Source: Brachybacterium sp. FME24 (GTDB lineage Bacteria; Actinomycetota; Actinomycetes; Actinomycetales; Dermabacteraceae). Taken from it: a DNA stretch of 64,000 bases. Every line of letters begins with the position of its first letter. The first letter of the stretch is position 1. The notes beneath the pieces were generated by a model. That model was given only the letters and a program-made list of their open reading frames with translations. It was not told where the DNA came from and made no database searches. Positions 33,943 to 42,578 of the stretch are shown here, in pieces. The position numbers and the translations under genes were made by a program. The stretch is from the NCBI RefSeq assembly GCF_014897705.1, contig NZ_JABUXV010000001.1, forward strand, positions 62,001 to 126,000, given 5' to 3'.

Positions 33943-34791
33943 ATGCCCGTCCTCGGACTCCAGCTCATGATGCTCAAGGACCAGATCAACGAGAAGGGGA
34001 TGTACGAGGTGCTGCGCCAGGTGCGCGAGCTCGACATCGACGCCGTCGAGGTCTCCCAGGTGGAGATGACCGACGAGCTGATCGACGACCTGGTGCGAGG
34101 CAAGGCCGACTTCGGCGTCGAGACCGCCGCGATGAGCGCCTCGATCGCCCCCGGCGGCAACGGCTTCGCGCTGGAGACCGAGTTCGACCGCGCCGTCGAC
34201 GCCTGTGCGAAGACCGGTTCCCGGTTCCTGCGGATCGGCATGATGCCGTTCTCGGCGATGACCTCGAAGGAGGCCTGCGAGGCGTGGGCCGCCTCCGTGG
34301 AGCCGTACGCAGCTCGCCTCGCCGAGCAGGGCATCACGCTGTGCTATCACAACCACCACGTGGACCTCATCCGGTTCGACGATGAGCTGATCTTCGACGT
34401 CGTGCGCCGGGTGGCGCCGTCGCTGCTGTTCGAGGTGGACCTGCACTGGGTCCAGCGTGGCGGCATGGCGCCGCTGGACATGCTCGCGGCCTACTCGGGC
34501 GCCTGCAAGCTGATCCACGTCAAGGACTTCCGCGTCGCCCCGCTCCCCGCGGACATCGTCGAGAAGTTCGAGGCGAAGGAGATCGACATGAAGGAGTTCT
34601 ACGGCGCGTTCCTGGCGCTGGGTCAGTTCGCCGAGGTCGGCCAGGGCAACATGAACTGGCCCGAGCTGCTGCCCGCCGCCGAGAAGGCCGGCGCCGAGTA
34701 CTTCCTCATCGAGCAGGACGACACCTATGGGCGCGACCCGATCGACTGCATTCGCGAATCCCGCGAGTACCTGAAGTCCATCGGGTACTGA
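33943..34791 (+). CDS. Sugar phosphate isomerase/epimerase-like TIM-barrel protein
   Basis: A 282-residue xylose-isomerase-like (AP endonuclease 2 superfamily) TIM barrel. Likely metal ligands lie in LCYHNHHVDL, LLFEVDLHWVQRGG, LIHVKDFR and YFLIEQDDTYG, the usual Glu/His/Asp set. Relatives include inosose dehydratase, 3-dehydroshikimate dehydratase and 3-keto-glycoside processing proteins. AAGGAGAGA precedes the ATG, 46 bases after the oxidoreductase, so the two are co-transcribed. The exact reaction is unknown. Confidence 0.85.
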   Translation: MPVLGLQLMMLKDQINEKGMYEVLRQVRELDIDAVEVSQVEMTDELIDDLVRGKADFGVETAAMSASIAPGGNGFALETEFDRAVDACAKTGSRFLRIGMMPFSAMTSKEACEAWAASVEPYAARLAEQGITLCYHNHHVDLIRFDDELIFDVVRRVAPSLLFEVDLHWVQRGGMAPLDMLAAYSGACKLIHVKDFRVAPLPADIVEKFEAKEIDMKEFYGAFLALGQFAEVGQGNMNWPELLPAAEKAGAEYFLIEQDDTYGRDPIDCIRESREYLKSIGY

Positions 34792-34812
34792 CCTCCCCTC
34801 GCTCTGCGGTCC

Positions 34813-34856
34813 CGATGCCCGGTCCCGCCTGCTCCGGCAGGTGGCACCGGGCATCG
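34813..34856 (+). terminator. Terminator of the Gfo/Idh operon
   Basis: An 11-base perfect stem (CGATGCCCGGT / ACCGGGCATCG) encloses a second small hairpin (CCTGC/GCAGG), 21 bases after the stop. Confidence 0.65.
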
Positions 34857-34867
34857 TGCTGTCCGGC

Positions 34868-35239
34868 TCAGCGCTCGCCAGCGGCAGGCATCAGGTAGGT
34901 GCGGATCTCCCGTATCCGCGCGGTCTTCGAGGCCCCTGCGAAGCGGATCACGTGGCAGAAGTCCACCCGCTGCGTACCGCGCACGAGGTAGCCGTCGCAG
35001 GCTGCCAGGCGACCGTGGTTCAGAACGGTGAGGATCTCACCTCGCTCTGCGTCGAGCGGCGGCGGCACGATGTCGCCAGGGGCTTCTGCGTCTTCGGCGC
35101 CGACGAGCACCCAGGTCGCGTCCTCGCGCAGCCAGCCGCGCACTGTCCCGTCCTCCCTCGCCGCCCAGGCCGTCACCAGGTCGGCGACGATCGCCATCCG
35201 CGGGGAGTTGCCGCAGTCGGTCGGGATGCTCATCTGCAT
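34868..35239 (-). CDS. NTF2-like (SnoaL-type) protein
   Basis: A 123-residue protein with the small alpha+beta NTF2-like fold. It starts with MAIVADLVTAWAAREDGTVRG (first helices), followed by a strand-rich C-terminal half (YLVRGTQRVDFCHVIRFAG and IREIRTYLM). Such single-domain proteins bind small hydrophobic ligands or catalyse isomerisation; no catalytic assignment is possible. The start may be 35239 or the ATG at 35233. It is divergent from the protease-nuclease fusion gene, with 81 bases between starts. Confidence 0.65.
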   Translation of the reverse strand: MQMSIPTDCGNSPRMAIVADLVTAWAAREDGTVRGWLREDATWVLVGAEDAEAPGDIVPPPLDAERGEILTVLNHGRLAACDGYLVRGTQRVDFCHVIRFAGASKTARIREIRTYLMPAAGER

Positions 35240-35320
35240 ACTTCGACATCCTAGGACGGCGCCTACGCGGCGTCACCTGCGTGACGCCCCTTCGTCACCC
35301 CCACGGCGCACACTGGGGGC

Positions 35321-37174
35321 ATGACTTCGACGACGGATGACCCGGGAACCGACATCGACCGCATGCGGCAGTGGATCCGGCGCTGGGGCCGCTTGCACCT
35401 CGAGGACGAGAACGTCACCTCGCTGGGCATCGGGCACAAGGAGATCGGTGGCCGCCGCACCGGGCCGGTGTGCATCCAGTTCACGGTGCGTCGGAAGCTC
35501 GATCCTGCCGAGCTGGAGAGCGCTGCGACCCGCGCGCTCCCGGAAGTCATCGCCATCGATGCCGTCGAGGTTCCCACGGATGTCGTCGAGCGGTCGTTCG
35601 TCCCCGCCTATGAGGTGGTGCCGGAGGCGATCGATGATGAGCGGACGCGTCGCGCCGACCCGTTGCGCCCGGGAGTGAGCGTCTCGCATCCGACGGTCTC
35701 CGCCGGCACCGCGGGCGCCATCGTCCACGACCGTCGCACGGGCGATCCTGTCCTGCTGTCGAACTGGCACGTCCTGCAGGGACCCGACGGTTCCATCGGC
35801 GACGAGGTCCTGCAGCCCGGAACCCATGACGACAACTCGGGTGATCCGCGCAACGTCGTCGGCCGCCTGCTGCGCTCTCACCTCGGCGTCGCAGGGGACG
35901 GCGCGATCGCTTCTCTGGACCGCCGCGAATCGGACCCGTCGATCCTGGGGCTGGACGTCGTCCCCGAGGAGATCGGTGACCCCGAGCTCGGGGACCGCGT
36001 GGTCAAGTCAGGCCGCACGACGGGAGTGACCCACGGTCTGGTCTCCCGGATCCATACGATCGTGTCCCTCGACTACGACGACGGGAAGGGTGAGCAGAGC
36101 ATCGGCGGATTCGAGATCGAACCGGACCCGCGACGGTCCGACGAGCAGGTCTCGCTGAGCGATGGTGGGGACTCCGGTGCCGTGTGGATGCTCAAGGCCG
36201 GCAACGGCCGGACCTCCACCGTGATGGGCGGTCTGCACTTCGCCGGAGCCGACAGTGCGGACGGGCAGGAGCGGGCACTGGCCAATTACGCCTCCTCGCT
36301 CCGGGACCGCCTCGGCTTCTCCCTGTCCCCCGCCACCGCAGAGGCGGAGGCCGCCGCACAGGCGAGCGCCCGGGGCTACGACCCGGATTTCCTGGCCCAT
36401 CCGGTCGCAGTGCCCGAGCTGACGCCCGAGCACCGCAAGGACGCGGCCGAGGTCGACGGGGACCCTCTCGTCCCGTACACGCACTTCTCCCTGGTGCAGT
36501 CCTCCTCGCGCCGCTTCGCGCGGTTCGTCGCGTGGAACATCGACGGGGGCCGCCTGCAGCGGATCAGCCGCGAGGGGCAGGGGTTCACCCTGGATGATCG
36601 CCTTCCGGACGAGGTCCAGGCCGGGGAGGACCTGTACCGGGGCAACGATCTCGACCGCGGGCACCTCGCTCGCCGCGCCGACCTCACCTGGGGGCCGACC
36701 GCCGAGGCCCAGCAGGCCAACCGGGACTCCTTCACGTTCACGAACATCGCCCCGCAGATGGCGCAGTTCAATCAGTCCGGCCGGGGCGGCGTCTGGGGCG
36801 AGGTGGAGAACTCCCTGTTCGAGCAGGTCGAGGTGCAGCAGCTGCGGGTCAGCGTGATCGGCGGACCGGTGTTCGACGAGAACGACCGGGAGTATCGCGG
36901 GATGCAGTTGCCGAGCACGTACTACAAGGCCGTCTACTACGTCGTCGAGGACGAGCTGCGGGTGCAGTCGTTCCTGCTCACGCAGGACCTCCACGGCCTC
37001 GAACGCCTGGACTTCTCCGCGTTCTCCACGTACCTGGTGAGTCTCGACGAGATCACCGAGCGCACCGGGCTCACCTTCGCATCGGCGGACGACGAGCGCT
37101 CCGCGCGAGCTGGTGCACGCACGGAGGCTGCCCCTCCGAGTCTCCTGGAGAGCACGGAGCAGATCCCCTGGTGA
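35321..37174 (+). CDS. Trypsin-like serine protease fused to DRGH DNA/RNA non-specific endonuclease
   Basis: A 617-residue two-enzyme fusion with no signal peptide or membrane helix. Residues 1-110 form an N-terminal region resembling those of bacterial Nal1-like chymotrypsin-fold proteins (VTSLGIGHKEIGGRRTGPV). Residues 115-350 are a chymotrypsin-fold protease with a plausible triad: His150 in LSNWHVLQG, Asp193 in GDGAIASLD and Ser285 in GGDSGAVWM. Residues 380-600 are a NUC-type endonuclease with the DRGH motif at 445-448 (His448) and the metal-binding Asn in FTFTNIAPQMAQFNQ. A cytoplasmic protease-nuclease fusion suggests that cleavage activates or releases a toxic nuclease, as in some anti-phage or conflict effectors. 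That is inference. Confidence 0.85.
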   Translation: MTSTTDDPGTDIDRMRQWIRRWGRLHLEDENVTSLGIGHKEIGGRRTGPVCIQFTVRRKLDPAELESAATRALPEVIAIDAVEVPTDVVERSFVPAYEVVPEAIDDERTRRADPLRPGVSVSHPTVSAGTAGAIVHDRRTGDPVLLSNWHVLQGPDGSIGDEVLQPGTHDDNSGDPRNVVGRLLRSHLGVAGDGAIASLDRRESDPSILGLDVVPEEIGDPELGDRVVKSGRTTGVTHGLVSRIHTIVSLDYDDGKGEQSIGGFEIEPDPRRSDEQVSLSDGGDSGAVWMLKAGNGRTSTVMGGLHFAGADSADGQERALANYASSLRDRLGFSLSPATAEAEAAAQASARGYDPDFLAHPVAVPELTPEHRKDAAEVDGDPLVPYTHFSLVQSSSRRFARFVAWNIDGGRLQRISREGQGFTLDDRLPDEVQAGEDLYRGNDLDRGHLARRADLTWGPTAEAQQANRDSFTFTNIAPQMAQFNQSGRGGVWGEVENSLFEQVEVQQLRVSVIGGPVFDENDREYRGMQLPSTYYKAVYYVVEDELRVQSFLLTQDLHGLERLDFSAFSTYLVSLDEITERTGLTFASADDERSARAGARTEAAPPSLLESTEQIPW

Positions 37175-37380
37175 GGCCCCTCGCGTCGGGCGGCGCGCTG
37201 ACGGCCGAGCCTGACCGCGATCCTGCTGCTCCGGCCTGAGAATCGCCCTCCAGGAGCGGCGGCGACGACGAGAGTCCCCTCACGGAATTCGCCTTCCTGA
37301 TCGGGCCCTGGACGCTTCTGCAACGCGATGCCAGGATTCGGGGCGTAGCGTCGCCCGCGCCGTCAACCTCAGGAGGCACA

Positions 37381-38190
37381 GTGAAGGTCCCCAGCACCTC
37401 GAAGCTTCGAACCACGTTCGCCGCGGTCTCGTTCGCGGCCATCGTGGCCTTGACCGGATGCAGCGATGACCAGGCCGCTCCGACGGGCGCCAGCGATGGA
37501 GGCGGCCAGCCGCCCGCCGCGAGCGATGGCGGAGGCAGTCCCCTCGCCGGCAGCGACGGTGGCGGCCAGGCCGCGCCCGAGGCCGACGTCTCGGACGTGC
37601 CCGACGTCGTCGCCGAAGTCAATGGCGAGAAGATCGCCAAGGACGAGTTCGTGACCGCGTACGAATCGCAGTTCCAGCAGGCCGCGATGCAGCAGCAGTC
37701 CACCGGCCAGGAGGTCGACCAGACCGAGCTGAAGAAGCAGGTCGCCAATCAGCTCGTGGACAACCGCCTGCTGCAGCAGGCGGCGGGCGATGCCGGCATC
37801 GAGGCCACCGATGCGGATATCGACGCCACCCTCGAGGAGATCGCCGCCCAGAACAACATGGGCTCCGCCGACGAGGTCATCGCGGCGCTCGAGCAGCAGG
37901 GCATGAGCGAGGAGGACGTGCGCAGCGACGCCGCCTCCCAGTTCACGCTCACCACCTTCATCGAGCAGGAGGCGGACGTCAAGGAGCCGACCGACGAGGA
38001 GCTGAAGGCCCAGTACGACGAACTCGTCGCGCAGCAGTCCCAGGCCGGTGGCCAGCAGTCGGAGGTCCCGCCCTTCGAAGAGGTCAAGGACCAGCTCGCG
38101 CAGCAGGCGGTCTCCCAGCAGCAGAACGAGGCGGCGACCGAGATCGCCTCGGGCCTGCGTGAGCAGGGCGACGTCACCGTCAACATCTGA
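37381..38190 (+). CDS. SurA N-terminal-domain lipoprotein
   Basis: A 269-residue predicted lipoprotein. The signal peptide ends in the lipobox LTGC (Cys at about residue 27). Three degenerate repeats of SDGGG follow in the linker. From about residue 75 (DVPDVVAEVNGEKIAKDEFV) the protein resembles the SurA_N_3 chaperone domain, with helical Gln-rich arms (QQAAMQQQSTGQEVDQ). No complete parvulin isomerase domain is evident. It likely assists folding of secreted proteins at the outer membrane face. GGAGG precedes the GTG start. Confidence 0.82.
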   Translation: MKVPSTSKLRTTFAAVSFAAIVALTGCSDDQAAPTGASDGGGQPPAASDGGGSPLAGSDGGGQAAPEADVSDVPDVVAEVNGEKIAKDEFVTAYESQFQQAAMQQQSTGQEVDQTELKKQVANQLVDNRLLQQAAGDAGIEATDADIDATLEEIAAQNNMGSADEVIAALEQQGMSEEDVRSDAASQFTLTTFIEQEADVKEPTDEELKAQYDELVAQQSQAGGQQSEVPPFEEVKDQLAQQAVSQQQNEAATEIASGLREQGDVTVNI

Positions 38191-38217
38191 GAGACCCCAC
38201 GGGGAGACGGCGCGACC

Positions 38218-38263
38218 CCGCCGACGGGATGACCGGCATCGAGTCCGGTCGTCCCGTCGACGG
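38218..38263. terminator. Bidirectional terminator between the SurA-like gene and tctA
   Basis: A 19-base near-perfect stem (left arm CCGCCGACGGGATGACCGG, right arm starting at 38245, loop CATCGAGT) lies between two convergent genes, 28 bases after the SurA-like stop and 15 bases after the tctA stop. Confidence 0.75.
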
Positions 38264-38277
38264 CAGACCCCGCGCTC

Positions 38278-39783
38278 TCAGAGGTCGCGGCGGGTGCGCT
38301 TGCGCACGGAGTTGCGCACCGAGAGCGCGATGACCACGGCCAGCAGCGCGTAGATCACGAGCGTGATCGGGCTGGAGAACAGCACCCGCGGGTCCCCGAC
38401 GGAGGACAGCAGCGCATCGCGCAGCGAGCTCTCTGCGAGCGGGCCCAGCACCATCCCGATCATGAGCGGGGCGACGGGGTAGTCGTAGCGGCGCATCACG
38501 AAGCCGAGCACGCCGATCACGAGCAGCAGCACCAGGTCGAAGGCCGCTCCCGAGGTCGCGTAGATCCCCAGCCCGCAGAAGAGCGTGATCCCCGCGTAGA
38601 GCTGCGGCTTCGGGATCAGCAGCAGCTTCGCCCACAGTTGGGCGAAGGGCAGGTTGATGATCAGCAGCACCACCATCGCCAGGAAGAAGCTGGCCAGCAG
38701 TGCCCAGACCAGCTCCGGGCTGCGGTCGAACAGCAGCGGTCCGGGCTGCAGGCCGTACTGCTTGAAGGCGGCAAGCATGATCGCCGCGGTCGCCGAGACC
38801 GGTAAGCCCAGGGCGAGCAGGGCGCCCATCGCCATACCCGTGGTGGCGTTGCCGGCAGCCTCGGGCGCCGCGAGACCACGGATGGCGCCCTTGCCGAACT
38901 TCGGCACTCGGCGCCGACGGTCCAGACGGCGCTCGGCCTCGTAGGCGAGGAAGGTGGGGACCTCGGCGCCGCCGGCGGGGATCACCCCGAAGGGCAGCCC
39001 GATGAGTGTGCCGCGACCCCAGGCCGGGGCGGCCTCGGCGAACTCCTTGCGGCTCAGGAACGGTCTGCCGGCGACACGGGTCTCGAGGTCTTCCCGTTCC
39101 CGCTTGACCCGGGAGACCACGTAGAGGACCTCACCGAGTGCGAGGACGCCGACGGTCACGGTCACCAGGGAGATGCCGTCGAACAGCTGCGGGGAGCCCA
39201 GGGTGAAGCGTGTCAGGCCCGAGACGCCGTCGGTGCCCACCAAGGTGATCCCGATCCCGAGCACGAGCGCCGCGAGGCCCTTGAGGACGTTGTCGGAGAC
39301 CACGGAGGAGGTGGCGACGAAGGCGAACAGGGCCAGGGCGAAGAATTCCGGGGGCCCGAAGCTGGAGGACAGGGCCACCAGGGTCGGCGAGAGGAACACG
39401 ACCAGGACGGAGGCGACCATGCCGCCGATGAAGGCGCCGATCGCGGCGGTGGCGAGGGCCTGCGGGGCGCGCCCGTCGTTCGCCATGCGATGACCCTCGA
39501 AGGTCGAGGCGATCGCGGAGGCCTGCCCGGGGGTGTTCAGGAGGATCGCCATCGTCGAGTCGCCGAACAGGCCACCGAAGTACACGCCGGCGAACAGGAT
39601 GAACGCCGCGGTCGGATCGAGGGCGAAGGTCATCGGCAGCAGGAGCGCCACCGCCATCGAGGAGCCGAGGCCGGGGAGCACGCCGACGGCGGTGCCGAGC
39701 AGGCAGCCGACGATCACCCAGAGGATGTTCATCGGAGTGAGGGCTCCTGCGAAGCCCTGCATCAGGAGGTCGAGCTGTTCCAT
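38278..39783 (-). CDS. tctA: Tripartite tricarboxylate transporter, large membrane subunit
   Basis: A 501-residue TctA-family protein with about 11-12 membrane segments. The conserved start is LTPMNILWVIVGCLLGTAVG with VLPGLGSSMAVALLLP, and the FGDSTMAILLNTPGQ loop and the GIPPGGAEVPTF-like region (FGVIPAGGAEVPTFLAYEAE) are present. It forms the channel of the TTT importer for citrate or other carboxylates, driven by an ion gradient. The ATG at 39783 shares one base with the tctB stop. It is the last gene of the tctCBA operon. Confidence 0.93.
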   Translation of the reverse strand: MEQLDLLMQGFAGALTPMNILWVIVGCLLGTAVGVLPGLGSSMAVALLLPMTFALDPTAAFILFAGVYFGGLFGDSTMAILLNTPGQASAIASTFEGHRMANDGRAPQALATAAIGAFIGGMVASVLVVFLSPTLVALSSSFGPPEFFALALFAFVATSSVVSDNVLKGLAALVLGIGITLVGTDGVSGLTRFTLGSPQLFDGISLVTVTVGVLALGEVLYVVSRVKREREDLETRVAGRPFLSRKEFAEAAPAWGRGTLIGLPFGVIPAGGAEVPTFLAYEAERRLDRRRRVPKFGKGAIRGLAAPEAAGNATTGMAMGALLALGLPVSATAAIMLAAFKQYGLQPGPLLFDRSPELVWALLASFFLAMVVLLIINLPFAQLWAKLLLIPKPQLYAGITLFCGLGIYATSGAAFDLVLLLVIGVLGFVMRRYDYPVAPLMIGMVLGPLAESSLRDALLSSVGDPRVLFSSPITLVIYALLAVVIALSVRNSVRKRTRRDL

Positions 39784-40340
39784 CAGAATCCACCTCCCAG
39801 GATGCCGGAGGGCAGGATCAGGCCCAGCCCGGTGCTGAAGATCAGGTAGACGACCGAGCTGAGGAACAGCGCGATCAGGATGTCGAACACCGGTCGACGG
39901 GAGCCGAATCCGTGCGCCGTGCACCAGAACAGCAGGGCACCGGCCAGGATCCAGCCGGCCCACGGCAGCAGCAGGGCGAAGGCGAGGAAGCCTCCGGCGA
40001 CCCAGGCCAGTGCCACGAAATCGGAGTGGGTGCGATACGTGCGCTGCGGCGTCTCCGAGGCCGTCCCTGGTGCCGTGTCCGCCTCTGCGACCGGCTCCGG
40101 CGTACGCAGCACACCGAGCGCGAGGAGCACGGCCAGCAGCAGCCCGACCGATCCGAGGATCACGGGGAAGAAGCGGGGCCCGGGGAAGTCGGTGCTGCCA
40201 GCATCCAGGAGGGCCGAGCCGATCAGCAGGAACAGGCTGAAGGCCGCGAGGATCGCGGGCATCAGCAGGGCGGAACGACCGTGCCAGAAGCTCTGCTGCT
40301 TCCCCGCGGGCCCGTTCCCGGTGCTGTCCACGCCGGTCAT
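39783..40340 (-). CDS. tctB: Tripartite tricarboxylate transporter, small membrane subunit
   Basis: A 185-residue TctB-family protein with four membrane helices. The N-terminal GRSALLMPAILAAFSLFLLIG is followed by the conserved FPGPRFFPVILGSVGLLLA, and the C-terminal pair ends at VYLIFSTGLGLILPSGIL. The central loop carries a hydrophilic stretch. It partners TctA. It overlaps tctC by four bases (ATGA) and tctA by one. Confidence 0.9.
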   Translation of the reverse strand: MTGVDSTGNGPAGKQQSFWHGRSALLMPAILAAFSLFLLIGSALLDAGSTDFPGPRFFPVILGSVGLLLAVLLALGVLRTPEPVAEADTAPGTASETPQRTYRTHSDFVALAWVAGGFLAFALLLPWAGWILAGALLFWCTAHGFGSRRPVFDILIALFLSSVVYLIFSTGLGLILPSGILGGGF

Positions 40341-41353
40341 CCGTTGATCTCCGCGAACAGTCCGGCGATCCGCTCGGTCTCGTCGGCGACGTACTGCGTC
40401 AGCTCCTCACCGACCAGGGGGACTTCCTTCCAGTAGTACCGCTTCACGGCGTCCTTCCATTCGGGGGCCGCGACGGCTTCCGTGATCAGGACCTCGAGCT
40501 CGCCGATCTCTTCCGCGGTCACCACGGGCGGCGCGAACAGGGCCCGCCAGTTCGTCAGAGTGACGTCGTATCCGAGCTCGGTCAGAGTGGGGATGTCGAC
40601 CCCGTCCAGCCGCTCCGGTGCCACCACGCCGAGACCGCGCAGACGCCCGGCCTCGATCTGCGGGAGCATGTCGGCGAAGCCACCGGCAGTGGCCTGGGCG
40701 GTCCCGTTGAGCAGGGCCTGGATCGCTTCGCCACCACCGTCGGAGGAGATGTAGGTGGTCTCCTGCGGGGCGATGCCGGCCGCGAGCGCCAGGTCGGTCA
40801 TGACCAGCTGATCGAAGGAGCCGCCGCCGGTCCAGGGCATTGCCGGAGGATCCGAGCGCCAGGCCTCGAGCAGGGATTCGAGGTCCTGGTGCGGGGATTC
40901 GGCAGGCACGGTGACCACCGCGTACTCCTCGACGACGCGGGCGATCGGGGTCACGTCCGTGATCACGGATTCGGTGCTGAACTGGATCTGCGCCGCGATC
41001 TGGCCGGTCCCGCCGACCATCAGGGTGTTGGGTTCGTTCAGCTGGCCGACGCTGCCCAGGGCGATCGTGCCGCCCGCGCCGGGGATGTTCACCACCTGCA
41101 CGTTGCCGACCAGACTGTTGGACCGCATCGTCTGCTGCATCTCGCGCTGGAACGCATCCCAGCCGCCTCCGGCGGCGGCGGGCGCGACCAGCGTCAAGTT
41201 GGCGCGGACATTGGTGCCGCCCGCAGCTGCTCGGATCGACTGGTAGGCGGCAACTCCGATGACCGGGACCGCGAGGACCCCGAATCCGATGCTGAACGCG
41301 CGCCGACGGGTCGGGGGCGAGTCCTGCGGCTCGTCGCCGGCGACAGGGGGCAT
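40337..41353 (-). CDS. tctC: Tripartite tricarboxylate transporter, substrate-binding protein
   Basis: A 338-residue TctC-type extracytoplasmic binding protein. It has a twin-Arg-like TRRRAF followed by a hydrophobic segment (GFGVLAVPVIGVAAYQSI) but no lipobox, so it may stay as an anchored protein. The core includes LTLVAPAAAGGGWDAF, VNIPGAGGTIALG and GGGEAIQALLNGTAQAT, typical for the family. The ATG at 41353 is preferred because GAAGGAG lies 8 bases upstream. It captures the carboxylate ligand and delivers it to TctAB. Confidence 0.9.
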   Translation of the reverse strand: MPPVAGDEPQDSPPTRRRAFSIGFGVLAVPVIGVAAYQSIRAAAGGTNVRANLTLVAPAAAGGGWDAFQREMQQTMRSNSLVGNVQVVNIPGAGGTIALGSVGQLNEPNTLMVGGTGQIAAQIQFSTESVITDVTPIARVVEEYAVVTVPAESPHQDLESLLEAWRSDPPAMPWTGGGSFDQLVMTDLALAAGIAPQETTYISSDGGGEAIQALLNGTAQATAGGFADMLPQIEAGRLRGLGVVAPERLDGVDIPTLTELGYDVTLTNWRALFAPPVVTAEEIGELEVLITEAVAAPEWKDAVKRYYWKEVPLVGEELTQYVADETERIAGLFAEING

Positions 41354-41502
41354 GGACACGACTCCTTCGTCATGGACGCCGCCGAGGGGATGTGGACCCG
41401 GCGGGATGGTCGCCCAGTCTAAGCATGATCCGCGCAGTCTTCGTGTACAGGGCCCACGCATCGACTAGGGTTCCCAGGACCCGACCTCGTCAAGGAGCTC
41501 CT

Positions 41503-41847
41503 ATGTCAGTTCTCGTCGCCGGAACCGAGACGCCTGCTGGTCACGCTGCATATCTCTTCGCGATCACCGAGGCGCGGCGACGCGGGGAAGGTCTCGTGTA
41601 CTTCCTCCTCGACGGTGAGCACACTCCCTCGGAATCGCTCGGAGACATCTCCGAGACGATCGAGCGTCCCGATGACCGCACCCACTCCCCCGCCGGTGAT
41701 CTGATCGATCGTGCGGAGCGCGACGACATCTCGGCAGTCGTGATCGGCGTGCGCCATCGCACGGCGGTCGCCAAGCTCTTCCTCGGCTCCTCCGCCCAGC
41801 AGATCATCCTCGAGGCGAACAAGCCGGTCATCTGTATCAAGTCCTGA
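41503..41847 (+). CDS. Universal stress protein-family protein
   Basis: A 114-residue small UspA-type protein. It starts MSVLVAGTETPAGHAAYLFA and ends with SAVVIGVRHRTAVAKLFLGSSAQQIILEANKPVICIK, which contains the G-x-x-G-S nucleotide-binding-like signature near the C-terminus. It is shorter than the usual 140 residues because the central region is compact. AAGGAG lies 5 bases upstream. It is divergent from the tct operon, a neighbour type with which Usp genes are often associated in actinobacteria. Confidence 0.85.
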   Translation: MSVLVAGTETPAGHAAYLFAITEARRRGEGLVYFLLDGEHTPSESLGDISETIERPDDRTHSPAGDLIDRAERDDISAVVIGVRHRTAVAKLFLGSSAQQIILEANKPVICIKS

Positions 41848-41923
41848 TCGCTCCGGCGCGCGCCGACGACAGATACCCGGCTGCGTCGACCTCCCAGTGG
41901 TCGAGCACGGGCACCCAGGGCGC

Positions 41924-42334
41924 TCAGCCGATGGAGAGCCAGTCCGACCAGCCCGTCGACTTCTCGTCGTCACCACTGGCCCCGTCGCGGAGGCTGACCT
42001 TGAAGCGCACCTTCCGGTGTTCGGCCAGATCGGATCCATCGCAGAAATGGGTGGAGAACGCTCCCTTGGCGTTGTGGCATTCTCCGGTCCGTCCGTAGTC
42101 CGTCTGCCATGCGGTGACCACTCGCTTGCCGTCGCGGACGGTGTCGTGAGCCGCGAAGACGTCTCCTTGGGGATTGAAGCATCCGAGGCCCGCGTCGTCG
42201 GCGAGCCACAGGCACCGCTGGTGGGGCGCGGCGGCTTCGAAGTCCTCCGCGGCGGCGGGCGCTGCTGCCGCGGCGGTTCCCCCGACCATCATGGCGCCTG
42301 CCAGGAGGATCGAGCTGATTCTGCGGGTTCTCAT
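41924..42334 (-). CDS. Small secreted four-cysteine protein of unknown function
   Basis: A 136-residue protein with a clear signal peptide (MRTRRISSILLAGAMMVGG through AAAAAPAAA). The mature domain of about 105 residues has four cysteines (QRCLW, LGCFN, GECHN and HFCDG), a likely two-disulphide fold. It also has several charged turns (HDTVRDGKRVVT, LRDGASGDDEKSTG). I do not recognise the family. The upstream region carries a tandem palindromic repeat (42432-42474), suggesting dedicated regulation. Confidence 0.7.
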   Translation of the reverse strand: MRTRRISSILLAGAMMVGGTAAAAAPAAAEDFEAAAPHQRCLWLADDAGLGCFNPQGDVFAAHDTVRDGKRVVTAWQTDYGRTGECHNAKGAFSTHFCDGSDLAEHRKVRFKVSLRDGASGDDEKSTGWSDWLSIG

Positions 42335-42431
42335 GGGGTTCCTCTGTTCGGGCGGCTGCGTTGCCGCGAGATGGACGAGCCTAGAAGCCCGCCCGAGAGG
42401 GACCGAGTACCTTTGCCTGCTTGACGCACAC

Positions 42432-42474
42432 GACGATCGTCCGTCCACCGGGCCGACGATCGTCTGTCCACCGG
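42432..42474. repeat. Tandem palindrome-containing repeat upstream of the secreted cysteine protein gene
   Basis: GACGATCGTCCGTCCACCGG (42432-42451) is repeated as GACGATCGTCTGTCCACCGG (42455-42474): 19 of 20 bases identical, period 23. Each copy contains the 10-base palindrome GACGATCGTC. Lying about 100-140 bases before the start of the minus-strand secreted protein gene, it looks like paired regulator-binding sites. The rest of the 42335-42644 gap, apart from the terminator, shows nothing recognisable. Confidence 0.6.
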
Positions 42475-42578
42475 AGCACGTGACACGCCCGGCCCTGCAT
42501 CACCCCGTGACGGGAGACGGACGTGCCGGAGGCCCGACCCAGGCGGGAGGAGGGTTCTGCCGCATCCGACGAGCAGCT

